Positions 8,105 to 17,114 are shown, counted from the stretch's first letter. The stretch is 64,000 bases of DNA from Candidatus Nomurabacteria bacterium (GCA_031262695.1 JAISHF010000004.1:43993-107992); one strand, 5' to 3'. The notes: a model not told the origin generated them from the sequence alone. Made by a program: numbers and translations.

Positions 8105-8334
8105 GTGGGGGTATCGTGTTCGTAGGGCTAGGTTGAGGTGGCTCTAGGAACGGTAGGCGCAAGCTATCAGGAGCCGAGAAAGGAGAAAGGTGAGTATATC
8201 GTTTAGGATTTTATTCCTGCGAGTTACCATTTCGCTCGTTTCAGGGCGAAAACGGTAAAAGTTTAACTGCTATTGCTAGCAGTTAAACGCCCCAATGAGA
8301 TGTGCTGCTTGCGCAAGCATGTCTCTATGAGATT
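8105..8334 (+). ncRNA. Structured non-coding RNA, copy 1 of 2
   Basis: About 230 nt closely matching the complement of 54362-54592. Stems seen: GGCTC/GAGCC enclosing a GCAA-capped hairpin near 8160; AGGA/TCCT at 8203-8216; TTACC-TTTCGC with GCGAAA-GGTAA; a 12-bp stem GTTTAACTGCTA/TAGCAGTTAAAC at 8261-8288; and a terminal GCTTGC/GCAAGC palindrome near 8307-8320. Differences between copies keep these stems paired (see findings). Upstream 8007-8060 is also partly shared. It does not match tmRNA, RNase P, SRP or 6S RNA as I know them. No coding frame is shared by the copies. Confidence 0.75.
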
Positions 8335-8450
8335 ATTATATCAAAACCGTTTTACAAAAGCAAGCCAATTTTCCACCTATTTCAGCCCAATTTTGCACAT
8401 TTTTGCACACTTTTTTACCCCTATAAATCCCACAAAATATGCCAAAGCTA

Positions 8451-8479
8451 TTGACTTTTAAGCATAAGTGTGATATAAT
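8451..8479 (+). promoter_or_regulatory. AAGCATAAG-type promoter
   Basis: TTGACT, 17-nt spacer TTTAAGCATAAGTGTGA, TATAAT. Gives a ~100-nt leader before the gene at 8587, containing an ACAACAA/TTGTTGT hairpin. Confidence 0.85.
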
Positions 8480-8586
8480 GGAGTTGTTATGGAGGTAATA
8501 ACCGCCATACGCACCAACAACAGTTAGTTAGCTTCCCCAGTTTGGGACAATTTTTGTTGTCTTAAAAGGGCAGAAAGTGTGATTCT

Positions 8587-9081
8587 ATGAAAAAGATAAC
8601 CGATCTCAGTTATGAAGACAGACTTGCTCTCGCTGAACTTGACAAACTCCCTAAACTGGGTATTTTCGGCTGTATTGAGGAGCCTCCCGCGAAGCGCGAT
8701 AGTAAGGCTTCTCAATCTGAAATGCACAGTAGCGAAGCCGCTAAACCCAGCAGATCGGGCGAAGCATATGCGATAAAAGACCGCTTAGCTGACATAGTTG
8801 GAGTTGCCCTTTGTTTGCTGCTGATTGCGGGGATTTGCTTTGCTGTTTATGCACTCGCGAATAGGGCATATAACAACAGCTTTCATTACGATAATAGCTC
8901 TGGTATAGACCAGCCGCTATACGGTTTTGATGATAACGGTGACGGCGTGCCCGCTCATTATCATCAGGATTCCCCCGCATACAGTCCCGAAGTTGGCGGG
9001 CAGACAGTTATCCCCGAACCTATACTAGCACCTATTTTCGCACCCAGTGGTGACTACCCCTCTAATGGAGGCGATAACTAA
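8587..9081 (+). CDS. Single-pass membrane protein, function unknown
   Basis: A 164-residue protein with a ~65-residue cytoplasmic part, one transmembrane helix (about residues 69-91, VGVALCLLLIAGICFAVYALA) and an acidic, Pro/Tyr-rich outside part (FDDNGDGVPAHYHQDSPAYSP). Codon use is less GCG/TTG-rich than in neighbours. Expressed from the AAGCATAAG-type promoter with a long leader. Residues ~30-44 are encoded by a palindrome (8674-8716). Family not recognised. Confidence 0.65.
   Translation: MKKITDLSYEDRLALAELDKLPKLGIFGCIEEPPAKRDSKASQSEMHSSEAAKPSRSGEAYAIKDRLADIVGVALCLLLIAGICFAVYALANRAYNNSFHYDNSSGIDQPLYGFDDNGDGVPAHYHQDSPAYSPEVGGQTVIPEPILAPIFAPSGDYPSNGGDN
8674..8716 (+). repeat. In-frame palindrome within the coding region
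   Basis: ATTGAGGAGCCT (8674-8685) pairs with AGGCTTCTCAAT (8705-8716), 12 bp with one G-T pair, around an inner GCG/CGC hairpin. It encodes a low-complexity segment. Confidence 0.7.
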
Positions 9082-9117
9082 CGCTGCACCTTTCTAGGCT
9101 TTTTAGTCTAGCCAAGT

Positions 9118-9147
9118 CCCCCATAACCGCAATAGTGGTTATGGGGG
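9118..9147 (+). terminator. Hairpin between convergent genes
   Basis: CCCCCATAACC / GGTTATGGGGG, 11 bp with an 8-nt loop; no long T run. Probably a bidirectional stop. A weaker CTAG hairpin lies at 9094-9111. Confidence 0.55.
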
Positions 9148-9163
9148 TAAATTCGTGATAGAT

Positions 9164-11293
9164 TTAGTTTGGGAAGATGGTGAAGCGGTTGGCGACGAGG
9201 GCGTTGATTTGGTTGATGTAGTCTTGGTTGACGAATTCTTCGTAGCCGGGGTTGGCTTGCCACTCGCGGGAGCTGGCATCGTATTTGGCACGGTCGCTGA
9301 CCCAACTACGGTTGTCAGGGAAGATGGCGAGGCCTTCGGTGGCGGGGTTGAGTAGGTCTTGGCCGGCAAGTTGGCTTGAATCGTAGGGTATTGCAAAGAG
9401 GTTGAGCAGAGTGGGCAGGATGTCGGCGGCGTAGCCGACTTTGTTGATTTGGGTCGGCCGCATAGTCGGCGTCCAGAGCAAAAATGGGTTGGTGAAACGT
9501 CCACGATAGCAGGCGTCTTTGCCGAAAAAGCCAGTGCTGATAGGGTCGCCGTTTTGGTTGTTGGTAAGTGGCAAGGTGGCGAGTTCGTCGCATTGAGCAC
9601 TCGTCATGGCGTAAGGCGGGTGGTCGCCGACGAGGGCGATGACAGTATTGTCTAATTCGCCAGCGGCTTCGGCTTGACGGAGGAGTTCGGCGACCATTAG
9701 GTCTAGTTCCATATTGGCGGCGAGGTAGGACTTAGCGTTCTCGCTGAGGTCGGGGTAGGCGGCTTCTACGGCGTCGCGGTGTTTGCGGCTTTGGGCGTTG
9801 GCGGCGAAAGACCAGCCGTCAAACTGGGTGCCGTGGCCGGAAACGGTTAAGATATAGGTGGCTTTGGGCTGGGTATTTACAGGGACATTATCGCCAATAA
9901 ACTCAAAGCCCCAGTTTTGGGCGAATTCGGAGTCGGAGGCGGGCCAAGTTTTGCAATCCATTTTTTGTTCTAGGCCGTTGTAGCAGCCTTTGTAGCGGTT
10001 GGCGAAGCCGAGGGTCGGGCGGGAGATGTTGCGGCTATAATAACTGTAAAGCCAGTCGTGGTAGGCGCGAGTTTGGTAGCCGGGCCAGAAGCCGAGGGCA
10101 TATTGGAAGTTGGGCGTTTTGCCGTTTTGCCAGTTGCTCAGGCGGGTGGGGGTTGGTAAAAGCCCAGTTGTCGCCATAAATTCGCCGCCGATAGTGGAGT
10201 AAAAAGTTGGTTCGTAAAAGTTGGTGAAGTTGAAGCCTTCTTGGCGGAGGCGATATAGGGTGGGGGTGGTGTCGGGGCGGAGGGCGAGTTCGGAAAAACT
10301 TTCGCCGACGATGAAAATGAGGTTTTTATTCTTGAACATACCGTGATAATCAACGGTTGGGTCGGTGGGGTTGACTGGTGCGGGGGCGGTGACTTCAGGG
10401 GCGGATTCGGTGAAGCCGAAAATTAGGCGTTGCAAGTCAAGGCGTTCGGCGGTAAGCAGGCCAAAAGTATCGGTGTTGGCGGAAATGTTATTGGTTTGGA
10501 AATATAAATTATAGGGTGAGCCGATGGTGTGGGGTAAAACAAATGATAAATAGGGGAGTGCAATAGAGGCAATAGATAAAATGAATATTTTGACGGAAAG
10601 ATTTTTTTGAGTTTGAGATTTGGTTTTAGATAAAATAATTATAAAAATAGTTAGCACGAGGGCAAAGAGGCCGTTTTGCCACCAGTGTTGAGCGACTTTG
10701 TCAAAAAACATACCGATGAAATCTAGGCCGGTGTCTAGGGCGGTGCCAGTCATGGCAAAACTGACAGGGGTGCCATAGAGCATAGTGAAGGAATATTGGG
10801 CGATAAAAATAATTGTAATTGTGCTTGCGAGAATAATGGCGAGGATTTTGCTGAGGCGGTGGGGTAGAAAGTGAAAGACGAGAGCCAAGATGGCAATGGC
10901 AGGAAGCGTCCAGAGGGCGGTGAGGGCGAGGCTGACAATGATGTGAGGCGAAGAAAAGGCGAGGAGTTTGAGGAGGATTTCTTGGGTGAGAATAAAAAGG
11001 CCGAGGAGGAGGCCGAGGTTGAGGGGGCGGTGGGTTTTGGTGGTTTGGGTTGGGAGACTGAGTAGGAGCAGTAGGAAGTTGGGTCGGTGGCGGAGGCGGC
11101 GAAGGGTTGGTTCGGCTGCGGGGGTTAATTCGGTTGTGGAGGCTGGTTCGGACGGCTGGATGGTGAGAATTAGTTCGGAGAGGGTTGGCGCGGGATTAGT
11201 GGCAGGGGTGGGGTTGGCGGCTGGGTTGATGGATTGGTTAGCGATGGGGCGGGGTGGACGCTTGCGAATTGGGCGAGTTATATCAACTAACAT
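9164..11293 (-). CDS. LTA-synthase-like membrane sulfatase-fold transferase
   Basis: A 709-residue protein of the alkaline-phosphatase superfamily, related to lipoteichoic acid synthases and phosphoglycerol transferases. A Pro/Thr-rich cytoplasmic N-terminus is followed by about five transmembrane helices (residues ~72-275) and an outer catalytic domain. Motifs: NLIFIVGESFSELAL (~319), FYEPTFYSTIGGEFMATTG with the likely nucleophile Thr (~360), YILTVSGHGTQFDG (~475) and ALVGDHPPYAM (~551). It probably transfers glycerol- or sugar-phosphate groups to an envelope polymer. ATG 11293 lies 7 nt after a minus-strand TATAAT, so leaderless; it is divergent from the TPR-like gene. Confidence 0.8.
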   Translation of the reverse strand: MLVDITRPIRKRPPRPIANQSINPAANPTPATNPAPTLSELILTIQPSEPASTTELTPAAEPTLRRLRHRPNFLLLLLSLPTQTTKTHRPLNLGLLLGLFILTQEILLKLLAFSSPHIIVSLALTALWTLPAIAILALVFHFLPHRLSKILAIILASTITIIFIAQYSFTMLYGTPVSFAMTGTALDTGLDFIGMFFDKVAQHWWQNGLFALVLTIFIIILSKTKSQTQKNLSVKIFILSIASIALPYLSFVLPHTIGSPYNLYFQTNNISANTDTFGLLTAERLDLQRLIFGFTESAPEVTAPAPVNPTDPTVDYHGMFKNKNLIFIVGESFSELALRPDTTPTLYRLRQEGFNFTNFYEPTFYSTIGGEFMATTGLLPTPTRLSNWQNGKTPNFQYALGFWPGYQTRAYHDWLYSYYSRNISRPTLGFANRYKGCYNGLEQKMDCKTWPASDSEFAQNWGFEFIGDNVPVNTQPKATYILTVSGHGTQFDGWSFAANAQSRKHRDAVEAAYPDLSENAKSYLAANMELDLMVAELLRQAEAAGELDNTVIALVGDHPPYAMTSAQCDELATLPLTNNQNGDPISTGFFGKDACYRGRFTNPFLLWTPTMRPTQINKVGYAADILPTLLNLFAIPYDSSQLAGQDLLNPATEGLAIFPDNRSWVSDRAKYDASSREWQANPGYEEFVNQDYINQINALVANRFTIFPN

Positions 11294-11354
11294 ATATAAT
11301 ATTATAGCACGAGTGTGGCTTGGTGATAGAAAATGCTTGTGATATAATCAAAGT

Positions 11355-12065
11355 ATGAGTATCTTTGAGAGTAAGCCGCAACGAGTTTGGCGAAAAATTC
11401 GCGAGTGGTTTGGTGGGGTGTTTGGCAAGATTCAGAAGTGGCTGGCAAAAATGGGGGCGGAATTTCGGGCTTTACCGCAGGCGGCAAGGGTGATGATTGC
11501 GGTCGGTGGGTCAATGCTAGCGGTATTGCTGGTGTTTGCGATTGTGTTTTGGCCAATGTTGCAGCGGCCAGTGCCGGCGCCAGAGGGGCCGAGTCGTGAG
11601 ACGGTGGCGGAGGCGACGGAGCGGCTGGAGCTAGAAGCAGGGCGGGAACTTTCGGCGGCGGAGGCAGAAAGTTTGCTAGTTGAGATTGACGAGCAGGTTC
11701 ACTGGTTGGATGAGGGAGCGGCGACGGATGCAGGCGAAAAGAGCCGGCTACTATTTAGGCTATATATGTTAAAGGGGCAAGTGGCATTTAACTCGGGCGC
11801 ATATCTGGATGCGGCCGTGGCTTACGAGGCGGTTTTGGAACGTGGTTTGGCGGCAGAGCCGCAATGGTTTACGTTGTATTCTAGTTTGTATTATTCGTAT
11901 GATAAAGTTAATGATACGGCGAGCGCCAAGCGTTATGCGGCATTGGCAGTAGAAGAATACAAGAGCGGGCGGGTAGATGATGATGGCGGTTGTGTGGCTT
12001 ATGCGCGGGCGGCAGGTATTGATATTAAGGAATGCCCGAGCATTTTTGATATTAATGATTTGTAA
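11355..12065 (+). CDS. Membrane protein with TPR-like outer domain
   Basis: A 236-residue protein. A basic cytoplasmic N-terminus (about 42 residues) precedes one transmembrane helix (residues ~45-68, VMIAVGGSMLAVLLVFAIVFWPML). The rest is helical, with a TPR-like pair (LYMLKGQVAFNSGAYLDAAVAYEAVLERG and the next helix pair), suggesting a protein-interaction module. TATAAT at 11343-11348 with 6 nt to ATG gives a leaderless mRNA; the region 11294-11354 holds back-to-back promoters. Function unknown. Confidence 0.6.
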   Translation: MSIFESKPQRVWRKIREWFGGVFGKIQKWLAKMGAEFRALPQAARVMIAVGGSMLAVLLVFAIVFWPMLQRPVPAPEGPSRETVAEATERLELEAGRELSAAEAESLLVEIDEQVHWLDEGAATDAGEKSRLLFRLYMLKGQVAFNSGAYLDAAVAYEAVLERGLAAEPQWFTLYSSLYYSYDKVNDTASAKRYAALAVEEYKSGRVDDDGGCVAYARAAGIDIKECPSIFDINDL

Positions 12066-12079
12066 ACTTTATAAAGTTT
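12064..12079. repeat. AAACTTTATAAAGTTT palindrome
   Basis: A perfect 16-bp palindrome just after the previous stop codon. Its 14-bp core recurs inside the terminator at 19482-19511. It could be a terminator stem or an operator. Confidence 0.5.
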
Positions 12080-12098
12080 GTGATAGCACGGCTTATGC

Positions 12099-12127
12099 TT
12101 GCTTTTTTGATTGTTTTGTGGTAGAAT
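12099..12127 (+). promoter_or_regulatory. Promoter of the lipoprotein gene
   Basis: TTGCTT 12099-12104, 17-nt spacer, extended -10 TGTGGTAGAAT. CTTATGCTT overlaps the -35 box. Confidence 0.45.
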
Positions 12128-12204
12128 AAAGAAAATCGGACCTTAAAAAGCAGTTATTAGCAAAAAGCAACTTTTTGAGGTCAAAACTTTGAGGAGGGAT
12201 TCTG

Positions 12205-13248
12205 ATGAAAAAACGATTAGCATTGGTGCTCGCGATATTGACGCTGGGCGTAATACTCTTGAATTTTGCGGCTTGCGATGACGTGAATGGCACGAGCCGA
12301 CCAAGCGCAACAGTGCCGAGTGAGCCGATTATCACGGCTTCGCCGATGCAGACTGAGGCAACGACTGAGCAGACAACTGCGGTTGCTACAACAGAGGCGA
12401 CATCAGCAAATATTGCGACCGAAACGGAGGCATCTGAGTCAAGCGTAGATACTGAGCCGGTTCTGAGCGAGAGTGAAACCATCACTACGACTAAGGCAGC
12501 GACTGAAACGACAGTTCCTGAGCAAACGCCGCATACGACGCCCGAACCGACGACAACTACGGCGACAACTACGGCGACAATGGTATCGTCGGCTACAACG
12601 ACAGTTCCTGTGACGACCGCAAAACAGCCAAGTCACCAGTATGATTGGAACGACCCGAACGTAAGCACGCACCCAATTTATGCAACGGCGACCAGCGCAG
12701 TGGATTTGCAGTCAGGGGGTGAAGGCTGGAAGTCGGCGGCAGAGATTATAGCGCAGCAGAAAGACCCCGACAACATTGTAAATGGCCAGCTGTTTTATGA
12801 CTTGCGGATGGCCCCGATTCAGGCGTGGGTAGATCAATATCTGGCGGACAACGGCTTGTCTATTGCGGGGAAGACGGACTACGAGAAGACCAAGATTGTG
12901 ATTTGGCGATTGGCAAGTGATGTGCCGAAACTAGAGGAGTTTGTGCAGCTTTGGCGGCCAGGGTTTAAGTTTGCTAGAAAAGCAGACGGGACTCTTGATG
13001 GCACAGATGATTGCACGCCGAGAGCGGAGGCTTGTCGTTTTTTGATGATCGCAATGGATTTTGAGATGATTAATACGCTATGGTGTGATGCTGGGGCTGG
13101 CCCTGGGACACATGTAGTCAATGGATTTTGGGACTCTGGGCGGGAAGAAGTGCTCTTTATGGACCTGCTATTTGCGGCAGATGGTAGCAGTAGGCAGCAG
13201 ATTATGCAGCTGGACGAACTGGACGAAAATGGACGGCTACTAGATTAA
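12205..13248 (+). CDS. Lipoprotein-like exported protein with Thr-rich stalk and transglutaminase-like domain
   Basis: A 347-residue protein. The signal peptide ends LLNFAAC, a weak lipobox with Cys at residue 24. Residues ~30-145 are a Thr/Ala/Glu-rich stalk. The C-terminal ~190 residues resemble a transglutaminase-like fold: helix TDYEKTKIVIWRLASD, candidate Cys in CTPRAEACRFLM, candidate His in GTHVVNGFWD and Asp in VLFMDLLF. ATG follows GAGGAGGG at 6 nt; it has a ~75-nt leader and is followed by a strong terminator. Its codon choice and strong ribosome site set it apart from the leaderless genes. The catalytic role is inferred only. Confidence 0.55.
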   Translation: MKKRLALVLAILTLGVILLNFAACDDVNGTSRPSATVPSEPIITASPMQTEATTEQTTAVATTEATSANIATETEASESSVDTEPVLSESETITTTKAATETTVPEQTPHTTPEPTTTTATTTATMVSSATTTVPVTTAKQPSHQYDWNDPNVSTHPIYATATSAVDLQSGGEGWKSAAEIIAQQKDPDNIVNGQLFYDLRMAPIQAWVDQYLADNGLSIAGKTDYEKTKIVIWRLASDVPKLEEFVQLWRPGFKFARKADGTLDGTDDCTPRAEACRFLMIAMDFEMINTLWCDAGAGPGTHVVNGFWDSGREEVLFMDLLFAADGSSRQQIMQLDELDENGRLLD

Positions 13249-13258
13249 TAACTGCTTG

Positions 13259-13289
13259 AACCCTGCACGTATACATGTGCAGGGTTTTT
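13259..13289 (+). terminator. Intrinsic terminator
   Basis: AACCCTGCAC / GTGCAGGGTT followed by TTTTTG; ends the lipoprotein transcript. Confidence 0.85.
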
Positions 13290-13335
13290 GCGTAGAAAAA
13301 CTTGCACTTTGTGAAATGTGCTATATAATATATAT

Positions 13336-16300
13336 ATGAAGATTCGCGTGGGGATTTTGGGGGTTGTTGGTTCGGTGTTTGCAGCACTGACGTTGGCGGC
13401 GCCAGTGAGTGCGGCGAGTTTTTCGGTTTTAGGGCCGTATAGTAGCCATAGTGCCGTGCCAAGTGAGTATCTATTGCCGAGTGGCAAGTTGATGGTGCCG
13501 CAAAACTGTGTTAACAATAGTTTTTTCAGTTTAAGCGAGTGGTATTCGTGGGTCTATGCGACTTATGGTACGCAAGGTGATAAGGAAATTTCGGTAGATA
13601 TTACACAGAATTCGGGCTTGAACTGGAAGGATGGCGCGACGGGTAGTTGTGAAAAGGTGATATTTTATAATGATACGATGAAAGCGACGGTTATTCCGCT
13701 AATGAAGAATGGCCAGCCATCTGGTTATGGCATCAAGAAGGATTGCGATAACTTGGTTAAGTATGAAGTTTCTGATGGCTGGAAGAGTAAGGGCGAGACG
13801 GAGATTCAATCAACTACAGAGGGGTGGACAAAAGGCTATCCGCAGAGCAACCCGATGCCGGTTGATGCAGGAGACACAGTAACTTGGCGGCATAAGGTGG
13901 ATATTACTAATAAGACGGGTAGCAATGAAATTAAAATTAAGGCGACAACGATTTCGTCTAGCGAGGTGACGGGGAGTAATGCGACTTTCTCTAACGAAGA
14001 GTTTACGATTGCGAGTGGTGCGACGGGTACGGGCTGGCAGAAGCGGACTTGGCAAGTGCCAGGGGACGCTGAAGAGGGGGAGATATTTTGCCAGTATTGG
14101 GAGTGGACGCCGAGTGAGTCGGGTGGCACAGGAAAGGGGGACTCGCAGGCGACCAAGGAGCAATGTGTAAGGGTCGGGCCGTGCGAAACTGAAGATGGTG
14201 ATTGTAAGGAGGAGGAGCCACCTGAGGAGGAGCCTGAGGAGGGTTCGGACACGGAGTATGAGGACCGCTTGAAGGCTTGTGCAGTAAATGTAAAAAGCTT
14301 GTCGGGTGGTACGGAAGAGAAATGCACGCCGTGGGTGACTTTGGAGAATACGCCACAGAAGACGGATGTGATTTTTGCAAAAACGCAAGATAATATTAAG
14401 TTTCGTTATGAGATAGAGAAATTGGCGCAATACCAGAGCCGATTGAAGACGAACTATAAGGCGTTGCCGGCTTATGATGAGGAGGAGACGGTCTGCAATG
14501 AGGATTCGGAGGCAAACAAGAACTGTGAGCCAAAAACGCCAACTACCTATACGCCGCCGACGACGCCGGGCGGTAGTGGCACGCTAAACCCAGGGTATCT
14601 GAGCCCAGCAATGGAAAACTGGAATTTGGCGAAGGACGACTGCGTGCTGACGGGGCCGAGTCGGGCGCTCGCGGGGTTGTCGCCAGCTTCTTGCAAGAGT
14701 TCGGAGACGGAGCTCGCAAGTAAATACCAGTATAAGATTGAGGGTTCGGGGCATAAAGTGGCGAATGCTGATTTGGGGCTAGTGCAAACTGATTTGACGC
14801 AAAAGATTTCGCTAAAAGATGTGAAAATTATCGTGCATAAGAATATGGATGAACATACATATACTTATACATATGCGGGGAAGAATAGCGGGACATGCCA
14901 AGGGAAGAGTTCTTGCACGAATAATTGTAGCTGTGGGAATAATTGTAGTTGCGGTACAGGTTGTATTGTTGGTTATTATCCGAATAGTCCGCCGTATTGG
15001 GGTGCCCCGATTTATGGTTCGTGTGGAAACAATTGTTCGTGCGGCAGCAATTGCGCTTGCAATGACGGCTGCTCGGCGACGACGCGGACTTGGTGGGGCA
15101 AGCGAGCTGCGGGGAATACGATTACGGGGAGCTGCTGCGGTAGCGGCTGTAGTGGGCCGGAGGACGGGCAGGTTTATGATAATGACAAGACGGCAACTTA
15201 TACCAAAAAGGAGCATACTTGGATTGAGGTGATGCCGGACGGGCCAATTGAGGCGGAAGTGAGTTTTGCGATTCCGTATAATTATGAAATTGAGCCAAAA
15301 ATTAACTTATTGCCAGATAACGCACAGCGAATTCAGATTGGCGGCACGGAATTGGCGTTTTCGGCGGCGTTTGAGGTCAAGCCGCGAGCAAATAGTGAGG
15401 TGGGGGCAACTTATGCGACGGCGACGCGTCCAGGCACTAAATGGCAGATTGTGGAGTTCTACTTGCCGGCTAGCACAGGTAATCCAAATTGGAGCGACCA
15501 AAAAACTTATAACGGGGCGACGCTAAACTGTTCGGTGTTTAGTGGAGCAGCGTATGACTGTAAGAATACGGGCTCTACTGGGGCGTTGAATACGCAAAGT
15601 GAGAGCAGCACCTATAACTTGCAAAATGGTTCTACTTTTGACACGGGGCTGACTCAGCGGCGAATTACAGATGCGCCGATTGGCACGAAATATTGCGTGG
15701 CGGCGGGTGTAATGGATTACACGAGCCATACGGGCGGTTCGGGTTTTACGGCGGGCAACGGCTACACCGACACGATGGCAAACAAATGGAAGATTACTAA
15801 GCCAGAGTGTGTGGTGGTCGGCAAAAAGCCGATGACAGATGTGGTGGCGAATGGTCTGTATAGCGATGGCAAGATTGAGGGCACGACCTTTGCCAAGTTG
15901 CCAGACGGCGAAAGTACGGTTGGGGCGTTTGGTTCGTGGGGCGAATATGAAGTGGTGAGTAATAGCACGGTGAAGACTTTTGCCTCGGGCGCGGCGCTTG
16001 GATCGGGTGCTGGGAGTGTACCGCTTGCAGGGTCGTCGGCATATGCGATCGTGGCGGAGAATATGGCACAGGGCGCCTGCCAGATTGCGCCGCTGACTTT
16101 TGCGAATAGCCGTTGCTCAACTTCTACGATTGGTGCGGAGCTCGGGCGAGTGAGTGGCGCGAATACAGCAAACGGTTTGGCACGGAATATTCGCTATCGC
16201 TACACGGGGCGGTCGGATGCTAAGATTGTGAGTGGCGGTATTAGCCCAAATAGTTATAATACTTGTGGTGGGGCTCAGGTGAGTTCTACGAATTCGGCGG

Positions 16301-16824
16301 GGACGGCGTGCGTGCATTACGTGAAGGCAAATGGTAATTTGACGGTGGATGCGGGCAGTTTGAGTGCGGGGCGATCACTCGTGATTGAGGCGACTGGCAC
16401 AGTGACGATTGCAGGGAACATTACGCTGGCAAACGGGGCTTACAAAGATATTTCACAGATTCCGCAGGTGATGATTTTTGCGAATGCGATAAATATTAAC
16501 GAAAGTGTAACGCAGGTGGATGCGTGGCTGTTGGCCGGGCTAAATGGTGGCAGCGGCACGATTAACACTTGTGCGGGCGTGAGTAGTGTGGCTGGGCTAG
16601 ACGGCAAGACTTGCACGAGCCGGCTAAAAGTCAGCGGACCAGTGATTGCAAGTCGGGTGCTATTACATCGTACGGCAGGTGCAGGAGTTGGCATGCCTAA
16701 ATCGGCACAAGCGGCGGAGATATTCTATTTATCGCCAGCAACTTATCTATGGGCTTACAATCAGTCGGCAAACTTATCGCAGGCATACTTAACCTATGCC
16801 CGAGAAGTTGCGCCGAGGTTCTAA
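13336..16824 (+). CDS. Large secreted Cys-rich surface protein
   Basis: A 1162-residue exported protein. The signal peptide ends APVSAAS (residues ~1-27). Beta-rich repeats are interrupted by a Glu-rich stretch (KEEEPPEEEPEEGSDTEYED) and two Cys-rich blocks with repeated C-[GT]-N-N-C-[SA]-C motifs (CTNNCSCGNNCSCG near residue 532, CGNNCSCGSNCAC near 567). The C-terminal ~250 residues form a parallel-beta-like domain ending in SQAYLTYAREVAPRF; there is no C-terminal anchor. ATG 13336 is 6 nt after TATAAT (13324-13329) and is preferred to the upstream in-frame ATG at 13318. Likely a surface layer, adhesin or fibre protein; family not recognised. Confidence 0.65.
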   Translation: MKIRVGILGVVGSVFAALTLAAPVSAASFSVLGPYSSHSAVPSEYLLPSGKLMVPQNCVNNSFFSLSEWYSWVYATYGTQGDKEISVDITQNSGLNWKDGATGSCEKVIFYNDTMKATVIPLMKNGQPSGYGIKKDCDNLVKYEVSDGWKSKGETEIQSTTEGWTKGYPQSNPMPVDAGDTVTWRHKVDITNKTGSNEIKIKATTISSSEVTGSNATFSNEEFTIASGATGTGWQKRTWQVPGDAEEGEIFCQYWEWTPSESGGTGKGDSQATKEQCVRVGPCETEDGDCKEEEPPEEEPEEGSDTEYEDRLKACAVNVKSLSGGTEEKCTPWVTLENTPQKTDVIFAKTQDNIKFRYEIEKLAQYQSRLKTNYKALPAYDEEETVCNEDSEANKNCEPKTPTTYTPPTTPGGSGTLNPGYLSPAMENWNLAKDDCVLTGPSRALAGLSPASCKSSETELASKYQYKIEGSGHKVANADLGLVQTDLTQKISLKDVKIIVHKNMDEHTYTYTYAGKNSGTCQGKSSCTNNCSCGNNCSCGTGCIVGYYPNSPPYWGAPIYGSCGNNCSCGSNCACNDGCSATTRTWWGKRAAGNTITGSCCGSGCSGPEDGQVYDNDKTATYTKKEHTWIEVMPDGPIEAEVSFAIPYNYEIEPKINLLPDNAQRIQIGGTELAFSAAFEVKPRANSEVGATYATATRPGTKWQIVEFYLPASTGNPNWSDQKTYNGATLNCSVFSGAAYDCKNTGSTGALNTQSESSTYNLQNGSTFDTGLTQRRITDAPIGTKYCVAAGVMDYTSHTGGSGFTAGNGYTDTMANKWKITKPECVVVGKKPMTDVVANGLYSDGKIEGTTFAKLPDGESTVGAFGSWGEYEVVSNSTVKTFASGAALGSGAGSVPLAGSSAYAIVAENMAQGACQIAPLTFANSRCSTSTIGAELGRVSGANTANGLARNIRYRYTGRSDAKIVSGGISPNSYNTCGGAQVSSTNSAGTACVHYVKANGNLTVDAGSLSAGRSLVIEATGTVTIAGNITLANGAYKDISQIPQVMIFANAININESVTQVDAWLLAGLNGGSGTINTCAGVSSVAGLDGKTCTSRLKVSGPVIASRVLLHRTAGAGVGMPKSAQAAEIFYLSPATYLWAYNQSANLSQAYLTYAREVAPRF

Positions 16825-16829
16825 TATTT

Positions 16830-16904
16830 TGGCTGGGGTGCAGGGATTCGAACCCCGGAATGCGTGGACCAGAACCACGTGCCTTACCGCTTGGCGACAC
16901 CCCA
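16830..16904 (-). tRNA. tRNA-Gln (anticodon CUG)
   Basis: Minus strand starts TGGGGTGTCGCCAAGCGG, anticodon loop TTCTGGT, T loop TTCGAAT, acceptor end CACCCCA with discriminator G and an encoded CCA. The gene lies antisense just after the large surface protein gene. Confidence 0.95.
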
Positions 16905-16913
16905 AAGAACAGG

Positions 16914-16993
16914 CGAACTTTTCTTGGGAAGAAAAGTTCGGTAAAAGAACCCAGTTATATAAAATGAGCAAAAGTAAATATTGCCCATTTTAT
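16914..16993 (+). repeat. Two-hairpin intergenic repeat, copy d
   Basis: Hairpin 1 CGAACTTTTC...GAAAAGTTCG (16914-16940) and hairpin 2 16959-16992 with one mismatch (AAAATGAGCA...TGCCCATTTT) around the family loop AAAGTAAATAT. Lies just upstream of the minus-strand tRNA-Gln. Confidence 0.75.
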
Positions 16994-17062
16994 GAATTTT
17001 TAATGAAAATACAAATTAGTTGATTCTGGTTCATCTAATTTATGATATTATAGCAAAAGCAC

Positions 17063-17091
17063 TTGCAAAAATCAAGCGGATGGGGTATGAT
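17063..17091 (+). promoter_or_regulatory. Promoter of the rpmF-nusB-rnc operon
   Basis: TTGCAA 17063-17068, 17-nt spacer, TATGAT 17086-17091. Confidence 0.55.
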
Positions 17092-17114
17092 AGTAGTAAG
17101 TATAAAGGAGCAAT

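Noticed and set aside
8105..8334. tmRNA, RNase P RNA, 6S or SRP RNA
   Set aside because: None of their hallmark sequences (tRNA-like ends, GAGGAAAGUC, P4 elements, long bulged rod) are visible.
16749..17023. Plus-strand reading frames of 65-75 residues across 16834-16904
   Set aside because: They are translations of the antisense tRNA-Gln gene (for example the VQGFEPRNAW type of false protein).
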